Program-made: the position numbers and the translations under genes
The notes under the pieces: generated by a model
The model's database searches: none
Told to the model about the DNA's origin: nothing
The model's input: only the letters and a program-made list of their open reading frames with translations
In this document: positions 53,533-63,059 of the stretch, piece after piece
Position numbering within the stretch: position 1 is the stretch's first letter
Layout of the letters: each line of letters opens with the position of its first letter
Source: Ruegeria halocynthiae
GTDB lineage: Bacteria; Pseudomonadota; Alphaproteobacteria; Rhodobacterales; Rhodobacteraceae
DNA length: 64,000 bases
Assembly: GCF_900106805.1 (NCBI RefSeq)
Contig: NZ_FNNP01000001.1
Location: forward strand, 992,001 to 1,056,000
Direction: 5' to 3'

Positions 53533-55434
53533 ATGAAACCCGCCTTTGCGCTGTCATTTTCTGAAAACGGCATTTCCTTGCATCACCAGTCGGATGGAGA
53601 CTGGTACTGCATTGGAACCGTTCCTCTGGATGCGCCGGATTTCGCAGACCAGATGCAGGCCCTTCGGGATCAGGGATTCGCGCTGGAAAATGATCTGAGC
53701 TGCAAGCTTGTCATCCCCCCGGATCAGGTGCGCCTGTTGACGATCGACACCGACGGGATGGATTTGGACGCAGTAGAACAGACAGTACGAACCACGCTGG
53801 ATTCGGCCACGCCTTATGACCTGTCCGAGCTGACCTATGTCGCGGTTCCCGATGGACCGAATACGCATGTCGCCGCCATCGCAAAACGGACAATGGATGA
53901 AGCACACTCATTCGCCATTGAACACGGTTTCATCCCCGAGGCGTTCTGGGTCAGCGCAACCGGTGACGACGCCTTGAATGGCCCGGTTCACGAGCTGCCC
54001 ACGTCCGAGCCGGACACAATACCGGTCATGGATACCCCCGCACCGATGACAGAAGCGCCGAAAGAGGCGCCAGATGAATCACCGGATGTGCCGGTTCATG
54101 CCATTGCAGAAGCGGCTGATCCTGCTGCATTCCGACCCGTTCAAAGCGCTGCGCCATCAACTGTTTCGGCCGAAGTGGACGTAAAACGATATGTCATTCC
54201 GGCAGTTGCAGCCTCTGTCCTTTTGGGCATGGTAGTTGGTCTCTGGTCCCTGAACCGTGATGCGCCAACGATCGAGACGCCCGAGCCACAGGTCACCGAA
54301 GCACCCGAACCCGAGCCCCAACCCGAGGTCGCAACAACGATTGAGCCCAACGCGCCCAAGATTGCTGATACGACGGCTGTCACTCCCTCTGATGATGAAC
54401 CAGAGCTGTCAGCAACGGATGCCGCGATTCTAGAAGCCTTGAAAGTCGCACCGGAACCGGTTGAAGAGATAGCTGATTTGCCGGATTCCAAAACGGCGTT
54501 TCGGGAATTCACCGGGACCGCTCCTATCGAACCAAACGGGTTGACCGAACCGCCAAAGCAACAGGACACCGACATCTATTTGACCTCGGTCGATCGTGCT
54601 GATCTTTCAACCGACACCATCGCGCTGCCTTCGGTCGACAGCCTCAATACCGACGAGCCATTCGAGACGACCGCCCTGCCAGGTGCTGCGGGGCAGAGAT
54701 TTGAACTGGATGAGCGCGGACTGGTGACACCCAGCGCCGAGGGCACGCTGAACCCGGCTGGTGTCATGGTGTATCTGGGGCGTCCGTCCTCGGTGCCTCC
54801 TGAACCGCCAACGCGGTTCGAGACTGAACCCGTAGTGGAACAGATCGACGACCGGCTGGCGGGCCGGCGCCCGCGCCCACGTCCTGACAACCTTGTCGAC
54901 CTGTTTGAACGGCAGCAATTGGGCGGCCGCTCACGGGAAGAGCTCGCATCTGTTCGGCCCAAGTTGCGGCCCGAAAGCCTGCAGACCAAACCGCAGGTTG
55001 ACGAAACGCCAACCGCTCTGGCTGTTGTTCGCGTACCACGACCCAAAGCGCGCCCTGCAAATATCGCCGCATTGGTTGCAAAGAAACCCGATGCGGGAAG
55101 TGCTCCGCTTGGGTCAACCGCAAATGTGGCCACCAAAGCTGACGAGGCCGGATCGTTCCAGCCGAAAGCGGTGAAGCCGAAGATACCGACAACCGCCTCG
55201 GTTGCGCGTCAGGCGACCATCGACAATGCGATCAACCTGCGTAAGCTCAACCTGATCGGCGTTTACGGCACGCCGGCCAATCGCCGCGCGTTGGTGCGCC
55301 TGCCCAGCGGCCGCTATAAGAAGCTGAAAGTGGGGGACCGCATCGACGGTGGAAACGTCATCGCCATCGGCGACAGCGAGTTACGTTATCAGAAACGCGG
55401 CAAGAACATCACGCTCAAAATGCCGCGCGGATAG
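53533..55434 (+). CDS. Single-pass membrane protein with PilM/GspL-like N domain and PilP/GspC-like C domain
   Basis: 633 residues. The N-terminal about 140 residues resemble the start of PilM/GspL actin-like proteins (FALSFSENGISLHHQSDG, LVIPPDQVRLLTIDTDGMDL, LDSATPYDLSELTYVAV). One membrane helix (about 219-240) is preceded by a Pro/Glu-rich linker and followed by a longer one. The last about 70 residues (NLRKLNLIGVYGTPANRRAL, then VGDRIDGGNVIAIGDSELRY) resemble the periplasmic HR domain of PilP/GspC. Thus a cytosol-to-periplasm scaffold. No pilus genes are nearby. Similarities are by eye. Confidence 0.7.
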   Translation: MKPAFALSFSENGISLHHQSDGDWYCIGTVPLDAPDFADQMQALRDQGFALENDLSCKLVIPPDQVRLLTIDTDGMDLDAVEQTVRTTLDSATPYDLSELTYVAVPDGPNTHVAAIAKRTMDEAHSFAIEHGFIPEAFWVSATGDDALNGPVHELPTSEPDTIPVMDTPAPMTEAPKEAPDESPDVPVHAIAEAADPAAFRPVQSAAPSTVSAEVDVKRYVIPAVAASVLLGMVVGLWSLNRDAPTIETPEPQVTEAPEPEPQPEVATTIEPNAPKIADTTAVTPSDDEPELSATDAAILEALKVAPEPVEEIADLPDSKTAFREFTGTAPIEPNGLTEPPKQQDTDIYLTSVDRADLSTDTIALPSVDSLNTDEPFETTALPGAAGQRFELDERGLVTPSAEGTLNPAGVMVYLGRPSSVPPEPPTRFETEPVVEQIDDRLAGRRPRPRPDNLVDLFERQQLGGRSREELASVRPKLRPESLQTKPQVDETPTALAVVRVPRPKARPANIAALVAKKPDAGSAPLGSTANVATKADEAGSFQPKAVKPKIPTTASVARQATIDNAINLRKLNLIGVYGTPANRRALVRLPSGRYKKLKVGDRIDGGNVIAIGDSELRYQKRGKNITLKMPRG

Positions 55435-55437
55435 AGT

Positions 55438-55470
55438 CAGAGCGCCCTGTTCAGTGAACCGGGCGCTCTG
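55438..55470. terminator. Long hairpin between convergent genes
   Basis: CAGAGCGCCC (55438-55447), T, GTTCA-G-TGAAC, C, GGGCGCTCTG (55461-55470). Nearly the whole 33 bases pair, giving a strong stop for both directions, though only a short GTGTTT follows on the plus strand. Located between the PilM/PilP-like gene and the dioxygenase gene. Confidence 0.75.
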
Positions 55471-55490
55471 GTGTTTGCATTGATCTGCGA

Positions 55491-56588
55491 TCAGGCAGCC
55501 GATATCTCGCCCGATTCAATCTGCTCGCGTTCAATCGATTCAAACAGGGCTTTGAAATTACCTTCACCAAACCCGTCATCGCCCTTGCGTTGAATGAACT
55601 CAAAAAAGATCGGCCCAATAACGGTTTTTGAGAAAATCTGCAGCAGGATCTTAGTCTCGCCCCCATCCACGACGCCTTCACCGTCGATAAGGATACCGTG
55701 TTTCATCATCCGGTCTTTAGGTTCATCATGGCCGGTCACGCGGTCATAGGACATGTCGTAATACGCCTCGTTCGGGCCCGGCATGAACTTCAGCCCTTTC
55801 TGGGCAATCGCATCGGTCGAGCTATAGATGTCGTCGCTGCCGACCGCGATATGCTGGATGCCCTCGCCTTTGTACTTCTTCAGGTAAGATACGATCTGCC
55901 CTGTCTCGCCGCGATCTTCGTTGATCGGGATTCGGATACGACCGCAGGGAGAAGTCAGCGCCCGGCTGAATAGGCCGGTATGCTTACCCTGAATGTCGAA
56001 AAAGCGGATTTCGCGGAAGTTGAACAGATCGCAATAGAACTTGAACCATTTGTCCATATTGCCCTTGAATACGTTATGGGTCAGGTGGTCGAGGTAATAG
56101 AACCCGTCACCGCGCGGTTTAGACTGCTTCAGCCACTCGAACTCTTCGTTGTAGGGAGAGGTGTCGTAATACTGATCGATGAAATACAACAATGAGCCAC
56201 CGATGCCCTTGATGGCCGGGGCATTCATTGTCTTGTCGGCGCCATTATAGGGCTCGGCCCCTTTGGCAATTGCGTGTTCATAGGCCTTTTGCGCATCCAC
56301 GACGCGCCAGCCCATCGACGGGGCGCAGGGGCCATGCTCGGCCACAAATTTGGCTGCAAAACTGTCGGGGTCTGCATTCAGGATGTATGTGACATCGCCT
56401 TGCTGCCACAGCTCGACCTTGGGCGTATCGCGATGATAGCCGACATATTCGAACCCCATTCGCGCAAACAGATCGCGCAGTTCCTGCGGTTCGGGATGGG
56501 CGAATTCGACAAATTCGAACCCATCGGTTCCGGCAGGGTTTTCATCACTGATCACAGATTTCGGGGCGTTATGTGGGAAAGGACCCAT
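55491..56588 (-). CDS. hppD: 4-hydroxyphenylpyruvate dioxygenase
   Basis: 365 residues from ATG 56588 with GAGGAG upstream. Two vicinal-oxygen-chelate halves; the C-terminal half has the Fe(II) ligands in DHLTHNVFKGNM, EGIQHIAVGSDDI and the Glu of IFFEFIQRKGDDGFGEGNFKALFE region. Makes homogentisate from 4-hydroxyphenylpyruvate in tyrosine breakdown. Divergent from an Lrp regulator, which probably controls it. Confidence 0.96.
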   Translation of the reverse strand: MGPFPHNAPKSVISDENPAGTDGFEFVEFAHPEPQELRDLFARMGFEYVGYHRDTPKVELWQQGDVTYILNADPDSFAAKFVAEHGPCAPSMGWRVVDAQKAYEHAIAKGAEPYNGADKTMNAPAIKGIGGSLLYFIDQYYDTSPYNEEFEWLKQSKPRGDGFYYLDHLTHNVFKGNMDKWFKFYCDLFNFREIRFFDIQGKHTGLFSRALTSPCGRIRIPINEDRGETGQIVSYLKKYKGEGIQHIAVGSDDIYSSTDAIAQKGLKFMPGPNEAYYDMSYDRVTGHDEPKDRMMKHGILIDGEGVVDGGETKILLQIFSKTVIGPIFFEFIQRKGDDGFGEGNFKALFESIEREQIESGEISAA

Positions 56589-56687
56589 GGCGCGTCTCCT
56601 CGGAAAACAGGAATTTCTTTGCTGATTCAAAAATACGCCTTAATCAGCGCTGTTTCTGCGCGTTGTTTTCCTATAAACTTATCTTAA

Positions 56688-56735
56688 GTGCGGAGATGCC
56701 GCACGTACCGGACAAAAATTGGAGAATCTCCGCAC
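56688..56735 (+). promoter_or_regulatory. Inverted repeats just before the Lrp regulator start
   Basis: GTGCGGAGAT (56688-56697) and ATCTCCGCAC (56726-56735) form a perfect 10-bp pair that ends exactly at the ATG. GTGCGG can also pair with CCGCAC at 56699-56704. The ribosome site TTGGAG (56719-56724) lies in the big loop. Either an Lrp operator or an RNA switch between two folds. Confidence 0.5.
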
Positions 56736-57191
56736 ATGCTGGATGCAACAGACACACGGCTGTTGTCAGCTTTGCAGAAAGACGCTCATCTGACGGCACA
56801 CCAGTTGGGCGAGATGCTGAACTTGTCGGCCAGTCAGGCGGGTCGTCGCCGACAAAGGCTTGAGGCCGAGGGTTATATCACAGGATACACTGCCCGACTG
56901 GACCCATTGAAACTGGGTCTGCAGGTGCAAGGCTTTATTCAGGTGCATCTGGGCACCCATGGCCCCGAACAATCCGCAAGCTTTGCCCGCATGGTCAATA
57001 CCCGACCTGAGATTACCAGCGCCTGGACAATGACCGGAGAGGCAGATTACCTGCTTCATGTCTATTGTGACGACTTATCCGCACTCAACAGCTTGCTTCA
57101 TGAAGTGATCCTGCCGCATCCTGCTGTTGCACGGGTGCAAAGCCAGATCGTGATGGACCAACTAAAGCGCGATGCGCCGCTCCCGACCTGA
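56736..57191 (+). CDS. Lrp/AsnC-family regulator, divergent from hppD
   Basis: 151 residues from ATG 56736. Helix-turn-helix: DTRLLSALQKDAHLTAHQLG then LSASQAGRRRQRLEAEGYI, and a C-terminal AsnC ligand domain (GFIQVHLGTHGPEQ, TSAWTMTGEADYLLHVYCDD). Likely regulator of tyrosine/phenylalanine breakdown through hppD; inferred from divergence. Confidence 0.9.
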   Translation: MLDATDTRLLSALQKDAHLTAHQLGEMLNLSASQAGRRRQRLEAEGYITGYTARLDPLKLGLQVQGFIQVHLGTHGPEQSASFARMVNTRPEITSAWTMTGEADYLLHVYCDDLSALNSLLHEVILPHPAVARVQSQIVMDQLKRDAPLPT

Positions 57192-57211
57192 GCGCACGAG
57201 AGAGAGCATTC

Positions 57212-59095
57212 ATGAACGAGTTCCTTTATCAGGCTTCGATCTATTTGGCAGCTGCGGTGATTGCGGTCCCGTTATCCGCGCGTCTGGGGTTGGGATCGGT
57301 GCTGGGATATCTGGCCGCCGGAATTGCGATCGGGCCAGTTCTGGGCCTTGTCGGCGCCGAAACAGAAAGCCTGCAGCACGTCGCCGAATTTGGCGTCGTC
57401 ATGATGCTGTTCCTGATCGGGCTTGAACTGGAACCCCGCGCCTTGTGGGACATGCGCGACAAATTGCTGGGCCTTGGGGGGCTGCAGGTTGGCCTGTCCA
57501 CCGTCGCAATCGCGGCAGTGGCGTTTTATACGGGGCAACCCTGGTCGGTATCTCTGGCCGTGGGATTAACACTGTCACTGTCTTCTACAGCGATCGTGTT
57601 GCAAACCCTATCCGAAAAAGGGCTGATGCAAACCAATGGCGGCAGGGCAACCTTTTCTGTTCTGCTGACGCAGGACATCGCCGTCATCCCAATCCTGGCT
57701 TTCCTTCCGCTTCTGGCTTTGCCGGCAAGCATCCACATCGAAGATGACGGTTCAATCCAGCGGGCCTCTGACGCCGCCCATGGCGCAGACCACCATGCCG
57801 CGCTGTCGCTGGTCGAAGGGCTGCCAGGCTGGGCCGTCACCCTGGTCACGATCGGAGCAGTCGCCTTTGTCGTGCTGGCGGGCATCTACCTGACCCGCCC
57901 CCTGTTTCGCTTTATCCACGCCACCCGCCTGCGCGAGATGTATACGGCGCTGGCACTTATGATCGTTGTTGGCATCTCATTCCTGATGACGCTGGTGGGG
58001 CTGTCCCCGGCCCTTGGCGCGTTTCTGGCCGGTGTCGTTCTGGCAAGCTCGGAATTCCGGCACGAGATGGAAAGCGACCTTGAGCCCTTCAAGGGGTTGC
58101 TGCTGGGTCTCTTCTTCATCACCGTCGGCGCCGGGATAGATGTGGGGTACTTCTTCGCCGATCCGTTTGACCTGATCGGTCTGGCCCTGCTGGTGATCCT
58201 GGCCAAGGGGATCATATTGTTCATCGTCGGGCGGGCATTCAATCTGCGCGGGCGCGATCACTGGCTGTTTACGCTGGGGCTGGCTCAGGCCGGTGAGTTC
58301 GGATTTGTGCTGCTGGCATTCTCAACGCAGCAGAATGTGATCCCTCCGGGCCTGTCACAGAAACTGCTGATGATCATTGCCTTGACCATGTTGATCACAC
58401 CGCTTCTGTTTATTCTCTACGATCTACTTTCCCGCTTTGCCAGAGACAGCAAACCGCAGATCGAACCGGACCAGATCGATGAAAGAGGCCCGGTCATCAT
58501 CGCAGGAATTGGTCGCTTTGGTCAGATCGTCAATCGGTTGGTACAGGCCAGTGGCTTCAAAACCGTGGTTCTGGATCATGACATCGAAACCATCCAGTTG
58601 ATGCGGCGGTTCGGTGTCAAAGGGTTCCTGGGCGATCCGACCCGTCCCGAGTTGCTGCGCGCTGCTGGAATTGAAAAAGCCACCGTTCTGGTCGTGGCGA
58701 TGGATGATTACAAACAAGTCACCCGTCTGGTCGGATATGCCCGGCGCCAGCGGCCTGACCTGCATATCATCGCGCGCGCCAGAGACCGCAATCATGTCTA
58801 CGAGCTGTACCAGGCTGGTGCGAATGACATCATACGAGAGATGTTCGATGCATCGCTGCGTGCGGGTCGCTATGTTCTGGAGAACATCGGTCTCAGCGAA
58901 TACGAGGCTGCGCAGGCCGAGCAGACCTTCTACCACCACGATCGGGCATCCGTACGCGAATTGGCCGAGCTGTGGATACCGGGTATGCCGACAGCCGAAA
59001 ACAAAAAATATATCGAGCGAGCGCGGAAACTGCAGAAAGATCTTGAAACTGCGCTGCTGGAACTGGCAGAGGAACACGCAAAGAAATCAGCCTGA
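57212..59095 (+). CDS. CPA2-family cation:proton antiporter (KefB/KefC-like)
   Basis: 627 residues. The N-terminal 400 residues hold about 12-13 membrane helices with GVVMMLFLIGLELEPRALWD and QDIAVIPILAFLPLL typical of KefB/KefC. A TrkA-N/RCK NAD-binding domain follows from about residue 427 (GPVIIAGIGRFGQIVNRLV). Exchange of K+ (or Na+) for H+, usually gated by glutathione adducts or nucleotides. Starts 20 bases after the Lrp gene, but a functional link is not clear. Confidence 0.92.
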   Translation: MNEFLYQASIYLAAAVIAVPLSARLGLGSVLGYLAAGIAIGPVLGLVGAETESLQHVAEFGVVMMLFLIGLELEPRALWDMRDKLLGLGGLQVGLSTVAIAAVAFYTGQPWSVSLAVGLTLSLSSTAIVLQTLSEKGLMQTNGGRATFSVLLTQDIAVIPILAFLPLLALPASIHIEDDGSIQRASDAAHGADHHAALSLVEGLPGWAVTLVTIGAVAFVVLAGIYLTRPLFRFIHATRLREMYTALALMIVVGISFLMTLVGLSPALGAFLAGVVLASSEFRHEMESDLEPFKGLLLGLFFITVGAGIDVGYFFADPFDLIGLALLVILAKGIILFIVGRAFNLRGRDHWLFTLGLAQAGEFGFVLLAFSTQQNVIPPGLSQKLLMIIALTMLITPLLFILYDLLSRFARDSKPQIEPDQIDERGPVIIAGIGRFGQIVNRLVQASGFKTVVLDHDIETIQLMRRFGVKGFLGDPTRPELLRAAGIEKATVLVVAMDDYKQVTRLVGYARRQRPDLHIIARARDRNHVYELYQAGANDIIREMFDASLRAGRYVLENIGLSEYEAAQAEQTFYHHDRASVRELAELWIPGMPTAENKKYIERARKLQKDLETALLELAEEHAKKSA

Positions 59096-59113
59096 TCCCT
59101 TTGCGCGCAAAGC

Positions 59114-60124
59114 TCAACCGTCCGAAACACCCGCCTCGGCAAAGGTCGCCATACCGGAGTGGCAGGTCACGGCGCTTTTCAGGATGTTGATCGCCAGCGT
59201 CCCGCCAGAGCCCTCGCCCAGACGTAAGTCGAGACTCAGCAAGGGTTCCTTGCCCAGCTGTCGCAGCATCGCCGGATGCGCGCCTTCGGCACTTTGGTGG
59301 CCTGCGATGGTGTGGTCGAGCGCGGTGCCCGAAAGCTGCGCCAGGCAGGCTGCTGCAGCGGTACAGATGAATCCGTCAAGAATGACCGGGATACGCAAAA
59401 TGCGCGCGGCTGCAATCGCCCCCGCCATGGCTGCAATTTCGCGCCCGCCGAGGCAGCGCAAGACGTGTATCCCATCGCCTGAACCATGCAGGGCAACCCC
59501 TTCGGCAACCACACGGGTTTTGTTGGCAAGCCCTGCATCATCCACGCCGGTGCCGCGCCCGGTCCAGTCGGCGGCGTCCCCGCCGAACAACGCGCAGGCG
59601 ATGGCGGCTGCCGGGGTGGTGTTGCCGATGCCCATCTCTCCCACAACCAGCAGATCGGCCTGCGGATCGACCGCTTGCCAGCCCGTGCGAAGAGCGTTCA
59701 GCAAGTCCTCTTCGCTCATCGCCGCGGCTTGAGTAAAATCGGCAGTTGGCCGATCCAGTTCCAGCGCGTGCACGTCCATCTTCGCACCCGCTGCTTGGGC
59801 CAGTTGGTTGATCGCCGCGCCGCCATGCTCGAAATTCATGACCATCTGCACGGTTACTTCGGGCGGGAAAGCCGAAACACCTTGCGCCGTTACCCCATGG
59901 TTACCAGCGAACACAATGACCTGAGGCGCAGTGATCTGAGGCCGCGCGTCCCCACGCCAACCTGCGTACCAAATCGCCAGATCCTCAAGCCGCCCCAGCG
60001 CTCCGGGTGGTTTGGTCAACTGGCCATTACGCTCTTCAGCACCTTTTAGCGCAGACAGGTCTGGTCCGGGTGCATCGCTCAGCGCATTGCGGAAACTGTT
60101 CAGGTCGGTGAGTTCGGGCAGCAT
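59114..60124 (-). CDS. cobT: Nicotinate-nucleotide--dimethylbenzimidazole phosphoribosyltransferase
   Basis: 336 residues from ATG 60124, the usual CobT length; the longer frame upstream lies over cobS and is rejected. Motifs: [54 protein letters not shown] and the Glu general base near the C terminus (LRLGEGSGG). It makes alpha-ribazole phosphate for the lower ligand of cobalamin. Divergent from cobS. Confidence 0.95.
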   Translation of the reverse strand: MLPELTDLNSFRNALSDAPGPDLSALKGAEERNGQLTKPPGALGRLEDLAIWYAGWRGDARPQITAPQVIVFAGNHGVTAQGVSAFPPEVTVQMVMNFEHGGAAINQLAQAAGAKMDVHALELDRPTADFTQAAAMSEEDLLNALRTGWQAVDPQADLLVVGEMGIGNTTPAAAIACALFGGDAADWTGRGTGVDDAGLANKTRVVAEGVALHGSGDGIHVLRCLGGREIAAMAGAIAAARILRIPVILDGFICTAAAACLAQLSGTALDHTIAGHQSAEGAHPAMLRQLGKEPLLSLDLRLGEGSGGTLAINILKSAVTCHSGMATFAEAGVSDG

Positions 60125-60203
60125 TGAAAGCCTCGTTGCATCAGAGTGGTCCTGCGTGTTTAACCAAACTTGGCAAAGCAACAAGACCTTGAAAGGCCTG
60201 GGA

Positions 60204-60968
60204 GTGACCAAAAACGACACCGCCCCATTTTCCGTGTGGGATATTCCGCTAGCTCTGGTCTTGCTGACCCGATTGCCCTTGCCGCGCTTGCCAGAAGAGA
60301 CGTTTACCCGCCAGTCGCGCGCCGCTTGGGCGTTTCCGCTGGCAGGACTGATCGTTGGTGCCCTCGCGTGTGGTACCGCATGGATCGCTATCTGGGCGCA
60401 GTTGCCCGCCTTTGCGATTGCGAGCCTGATTGTTGTCATGCTGATCGCAACCACGGGTGCCATGCACGAAGACGGGTTGGCTGATACGTTTGACGGTCTT
60501 TGGGGAGGGTTCACGGCAGAACGGCGGCTCGAGATCATGAAAGACAGCCATATCGGTACCTACGGTGTGCTTGCTTTGCTGCTATCTCAGCTTCTGCGAG
60601 TCACTGCCATAGCAGCCCTTGTTGGTGCTGAGATGATGACAGGTGTGCTGGCTGCATGTGTGTTTTCCCGGTCTCTTATGCCCGCTTTGATGACCTTGCT
60701 CAAAAATGCCCGGCACTCGGGGCTTAGCCATTCGGTCGGCGCGCCGCCGATATCTGCCGTTTTGGCTGGGTTGGTATTGGCGGCCCTATTAGCCTTGGGT
60801 TTATTGGGGTCTCTCGCGTTGGCCCCAATGCTTTTTGCGATGATCTCCTGTTTGATTGTGGCCAAGATCGCAAAAGCCAAGATCGGAGGTCAAACTGGCG
60901 ACATTCTGGGGGCCACGCAGCAAGTATCTGAGATCGTATTTTTGCTGACGCTGATAACTCTGATCTAA
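60204..60968 (+). CDS. cobS: Adenosylcobinamide-GDP ribazoletransferase
   Basis: 254 residues from the GTG at 60204, with AAAGG 7 bases upstream; this gives the family length. About six to seven membrane helices and the metal-binding motif [16 protein letters not shown], typical of CobS, plus [15 protein letters not shown]. It joins adenosylcobinamide-GDP and alpha-ribazole, the last step of cobalamin assembly. Its stop overlaps the end of the convergent channel gene by four bases. Confidence 0.94.
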   Translation: MTKNDTAPFSVWDIPLALVLLTRLPLPRLPEETFTRQSRAAWAFPLAGLIVGALACGTAWIAIWAQLPAFAIASLIVVMLIATTGAMHEDGLADTFDGLWGGFTAERRLEIMKDSHIGTYGVLALLLSQLLRVTAIAALVGAEMMTGVLAACVFSRSLMPALMTLLKNARHSGLSHSVGAPPISAVLAGLVLAALLALGLLGSLALAPMLFAMISCLIVAKIAKAKIGGQTGDILGATQQVSEIVFLLTLITLI

Positions 60969-61726
60969 CTGGCGCCACCCGTCTCGATCCGCAATGTTGC
61001 ACCACAGTGTTTGCAATGCACAGCATCCGGATCGTGGCGAAACAGACCGCAGCTGGAGCATTTGTAACGCACTTTCTGCGGCATGAAGATCGCTTGTGCC
61101 AACCGCACAAACAGCGCCACTCCAACGACCATAATGAAAACCGAAAACAGCTTTCCGCCTGGCGTTGTCAGAGTGATGTCGCCAAACCCGGTGGTCGTCA
61201 GAGTCGCCATCGTGAAATATAATGCGTCGATATAGGGCGTCTGAGTGTCCTCGGGCATAAAGAACACAAGCACAGCGGTTGAGGTCGCAAAGACAAAGAC
61301 CAACAGGTTGATCGCGGCAATCACTGCGTCTTCATGCGTGCGAAAAAACCTGCTGTCCCGCCGCAAATCTCTTAGCAGGTGGTACGAGTGGATCAGACGT
61401 AAGGCGCGCAGAATGCGCAGAAAAGCAAAGTTGCCGGTCAGGAACGGATCGAGGAAAAGTGACACGATAACAACGATGTCTGCCAGCGTGTAAGTCTGGC
61501 GCAATAGCTTCCAACGATCTTTCGATATCCAAAGCCGGGCCGAAAAATCCATAAGAATGAGCACACCGACACCAATACTGGCTGCGGTGATTCCCGGGCC
61601 ATGGGGGATATGCGCGGTTGCAACAAAGAAGACGATGGTCACGATGTCGAACAGGATCAGGCCATACCGAAACCAGACCGAAATCGGATCGTGGCTGATG
61701 TATAAGAACTTTACAGCCTGCTTCAT
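60965..61726 (-). CDS. Voltage-gated-like potassium channel with C-terminal zinc ribbon
   Basis: 253 residues from ATG 61726. Six hydrophobic helices with an Arg-bearing S4 helix (FLRILRALRLIHSYHLLRDL) and selectivity filter TLTTTGFGD. After S6 a double-CxxC zinc ribbon ends the protein (YKCSSCGLF ... VHCKHCGATLR). Kv-like ion transporter. The filter GFGD differs from the more usual GYGD, still consistent with K+ selectivity. Confidence 0.88.
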   Translation of the reverse strand: MKQAVKFLYISHDPISVWFRYGLILFDIVTIVFFVATAHIPHGPGITAASIGVGVLILMDFSARLWISKDRWKLLRQTYTLADIVVIVSLFLDPFLTGNFAFLRILRALRLIHSYHLLRDLRRDSRFFRTHEDAVIAAINLLVFVFATSTAVLVFFMPEDTQTPYIDALYFTMATLTTTGFGDITLTTPGGKLFSVFIMVVGVALFVRLAQAIFMPQKVRYKCSSCGLFRHDPDAVHCKHCGATLRIETGGAS

Positions 61727-61798
61727 CCTGATTTCACATCCCCTTATTAATGAATAAGAAATACCCCTAAACTGTTGCCGCACCAAGTGTTGGCTCAC

Positions 61799-61830
61799 GA
61801 AAAAAGCCGCCCCGGCAACGGAGCGGCTTT
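61799..61830 (-). terminator. Rho-independent terminator after carD
   Basis: Minus-strand AAGCCGC, 12-base loop, GCGGCTT then TTTT (plus 61801-61830). Ends the carD transcript 20 bases after its stop. Confidence 0.88.
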
Positions 61831-61850
61831 AGAATTGGTCGCGCCTTTAA

Positions 61851-62369
61851 TCAGGCAGCAGCGGCAGCGCGAGAGGTCAGAACCTCATCAACCTGCTTGG
61901 CGGCCGAGATTTCATCTGCGCCAGATACCGCAGCAACTTCGCGGGTCAGACGCTCAAGCGCGGCCTCATATAGCTGACGCTCGGAATAGCTCTGCTCGCG
62001 CTGGTCATCGGTGCGGTGCAGGTCGCGGACCACTTCGGCGATCGAGATCAGATCACCCGAATTGATCTTTTGTTCATATTCCTGCGCCCGGCGCGACCAC
62101 ATGGCGCGTTTGACCTTGGCCTTACCCTTCAGGGTTTTCATTGCCTGGCTGATCACATCGGGCGAGCTGAGCGAACGCAGACCGGATTCGGTTGCTTTGT
62201 TGGTCGGCACACGCAGTGTCATCTTGTCTTTTTCAAAGGAGATCACGAACAGCTCAAGCGAGAAGCCAGCGACTTCCTGCTCTTCGATCGATACGATCTG
62301 TCCTACGCCATGCGCCGGGTAGACAACATAATCGTTCGGGCGGAACTCAAGCTTTTTCGATTTCGACAT
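61851..62369 (-). CDS. carD: CarD-family transcription regulator
   Basis: 172 residues. N-terminal RNA-polymerase-interacting domain FRPNDYVVYPAHGVGQIVSI and a helical C-terminal DNA-binding domain (KVKRAMWSRRAQEYEQKINS, RDLHRTDDQREQSYSERQ). Binds RNA polymerase beta and steadies open complexes; usually essential in alphaproteobacteria. It has a single-gene transcript with own promoter and terminator. Confidence 0.94.
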   Translation of the reverse strand: MSKSKKLEFRPNDYVVYPAHGVGQIVSIEEQEVAGFSLELFVISFEKDKMTLRVPTNKATESGLRSLSSPDVISQAMKTLKGKAKVKRAMWSRRAQEYEQKINSGDLISIAEVVRDLHRTDDQREQSYSERQLYEAALERLTREVAAVSGADEISAAKQVDEVLTSRAAAAA

Positions 62370-62531
62370 TCAGATTCTTCCTTGGTTATGAGACCGGGTT
62401 ACGAAACGACAAAACACACCATCCGCGGCCTGGATCGGCCCCGTCAGGTGGCTGCGTTTTCACAAAGTTAGAACTCCAAAGCGAGCATACTTACGGAGCA
62501 AATCCCAATCTCAGTCATCATTCAGGTAGTG

Positions 62532-62558
62532 AGTATATCACAAAATTGCGACACTCAA
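62532..62558 (-). promoter_or_regulatory. Candidate promoter for carD
   Basis: Minus strand: TTGAGT (62558-62553), 15-base spacer, TATACT (62537-62532) with the extended TG motif just before it (TGATATACT). Gives a leader of about 155 bases. The 285 bases between fdxA and carD hold nothing else I can name. Confidence 0.45.
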
Positions 62559-62654
62559 AAGCCCGCCCCCTTGTAGTCAATGAAATATCTATCCAATTCA
62601 AAGATATACACGGGTAGGCTGGATCGGGAATATGCTGGGGATCAACCGAATCGC

Positions 62655-62993
62655 TCAGCCGCCCTCGCCTGGCGCTTCCGAGAAATACTTCTCCATTTTA
62701 CCTTCTTCGCCGTCGCGTTCCTCGGCATCGGGCAGAGGGTCTTTCTTGGTCACGATCACCGGCCACTGCTCCGAGAACTTGCGGTTGAACTCGACCCACT
62801 GCTCCATTCCTGGCTCAGTATCCGGACGAATGGCGTCGGCGGGGCATTCAGGTTCGCACACGCCGCAGTCGATGCATTCATCGGGATGGATAACCAGAGT
62901 GTTCTCACCTTCATAAAAACAATCCACCGGGCACACCTCGACACAATCGGTGTATTTGCAGGCGATGCAGTTTTCGGTGACGACATAGGTCAT
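62655..62993 (-). CDS. fdxA: 7Fe ferredoxin
   Basis: 112 residues. The [3Fe-4S]/[4Fe-4S] ferredoxin pattern: [21 protein letters not shown] and [16 protein letters not shown], then the typical C-terminal extension [15 protein letters not shown]. Cytosolic low-potential electron carrier. Located between the S4 protein and carD as in other Rhodobacteraceae. Confidence 0.95.
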   Translation of the reverse strand: MTYVVTENCIACKYTDCVEVCPVDCFYEGENTLVIHPDECIDCGVCEPECPADAIRPDTEPGMEQWVEFNRKFSEQWPVIVTKKDPLPDAEERDGEEGKMEKYFSEAPGEGG

Positions 62994-63059
62994 GGTTGGA
63001 ATCCCGTTTGCGGTTTGGGCGTCTAGCTAGTTCAGTCTGGCCCTCTCTTCAAGATGGGA

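Noticed and set aside
60125..60538. N-terminal extension of cobT on the minus strand
   Set aside because: It lies over cobS in the opposite strand and lacks cobT family sequence; the ATG at 60124 gives the standard length.
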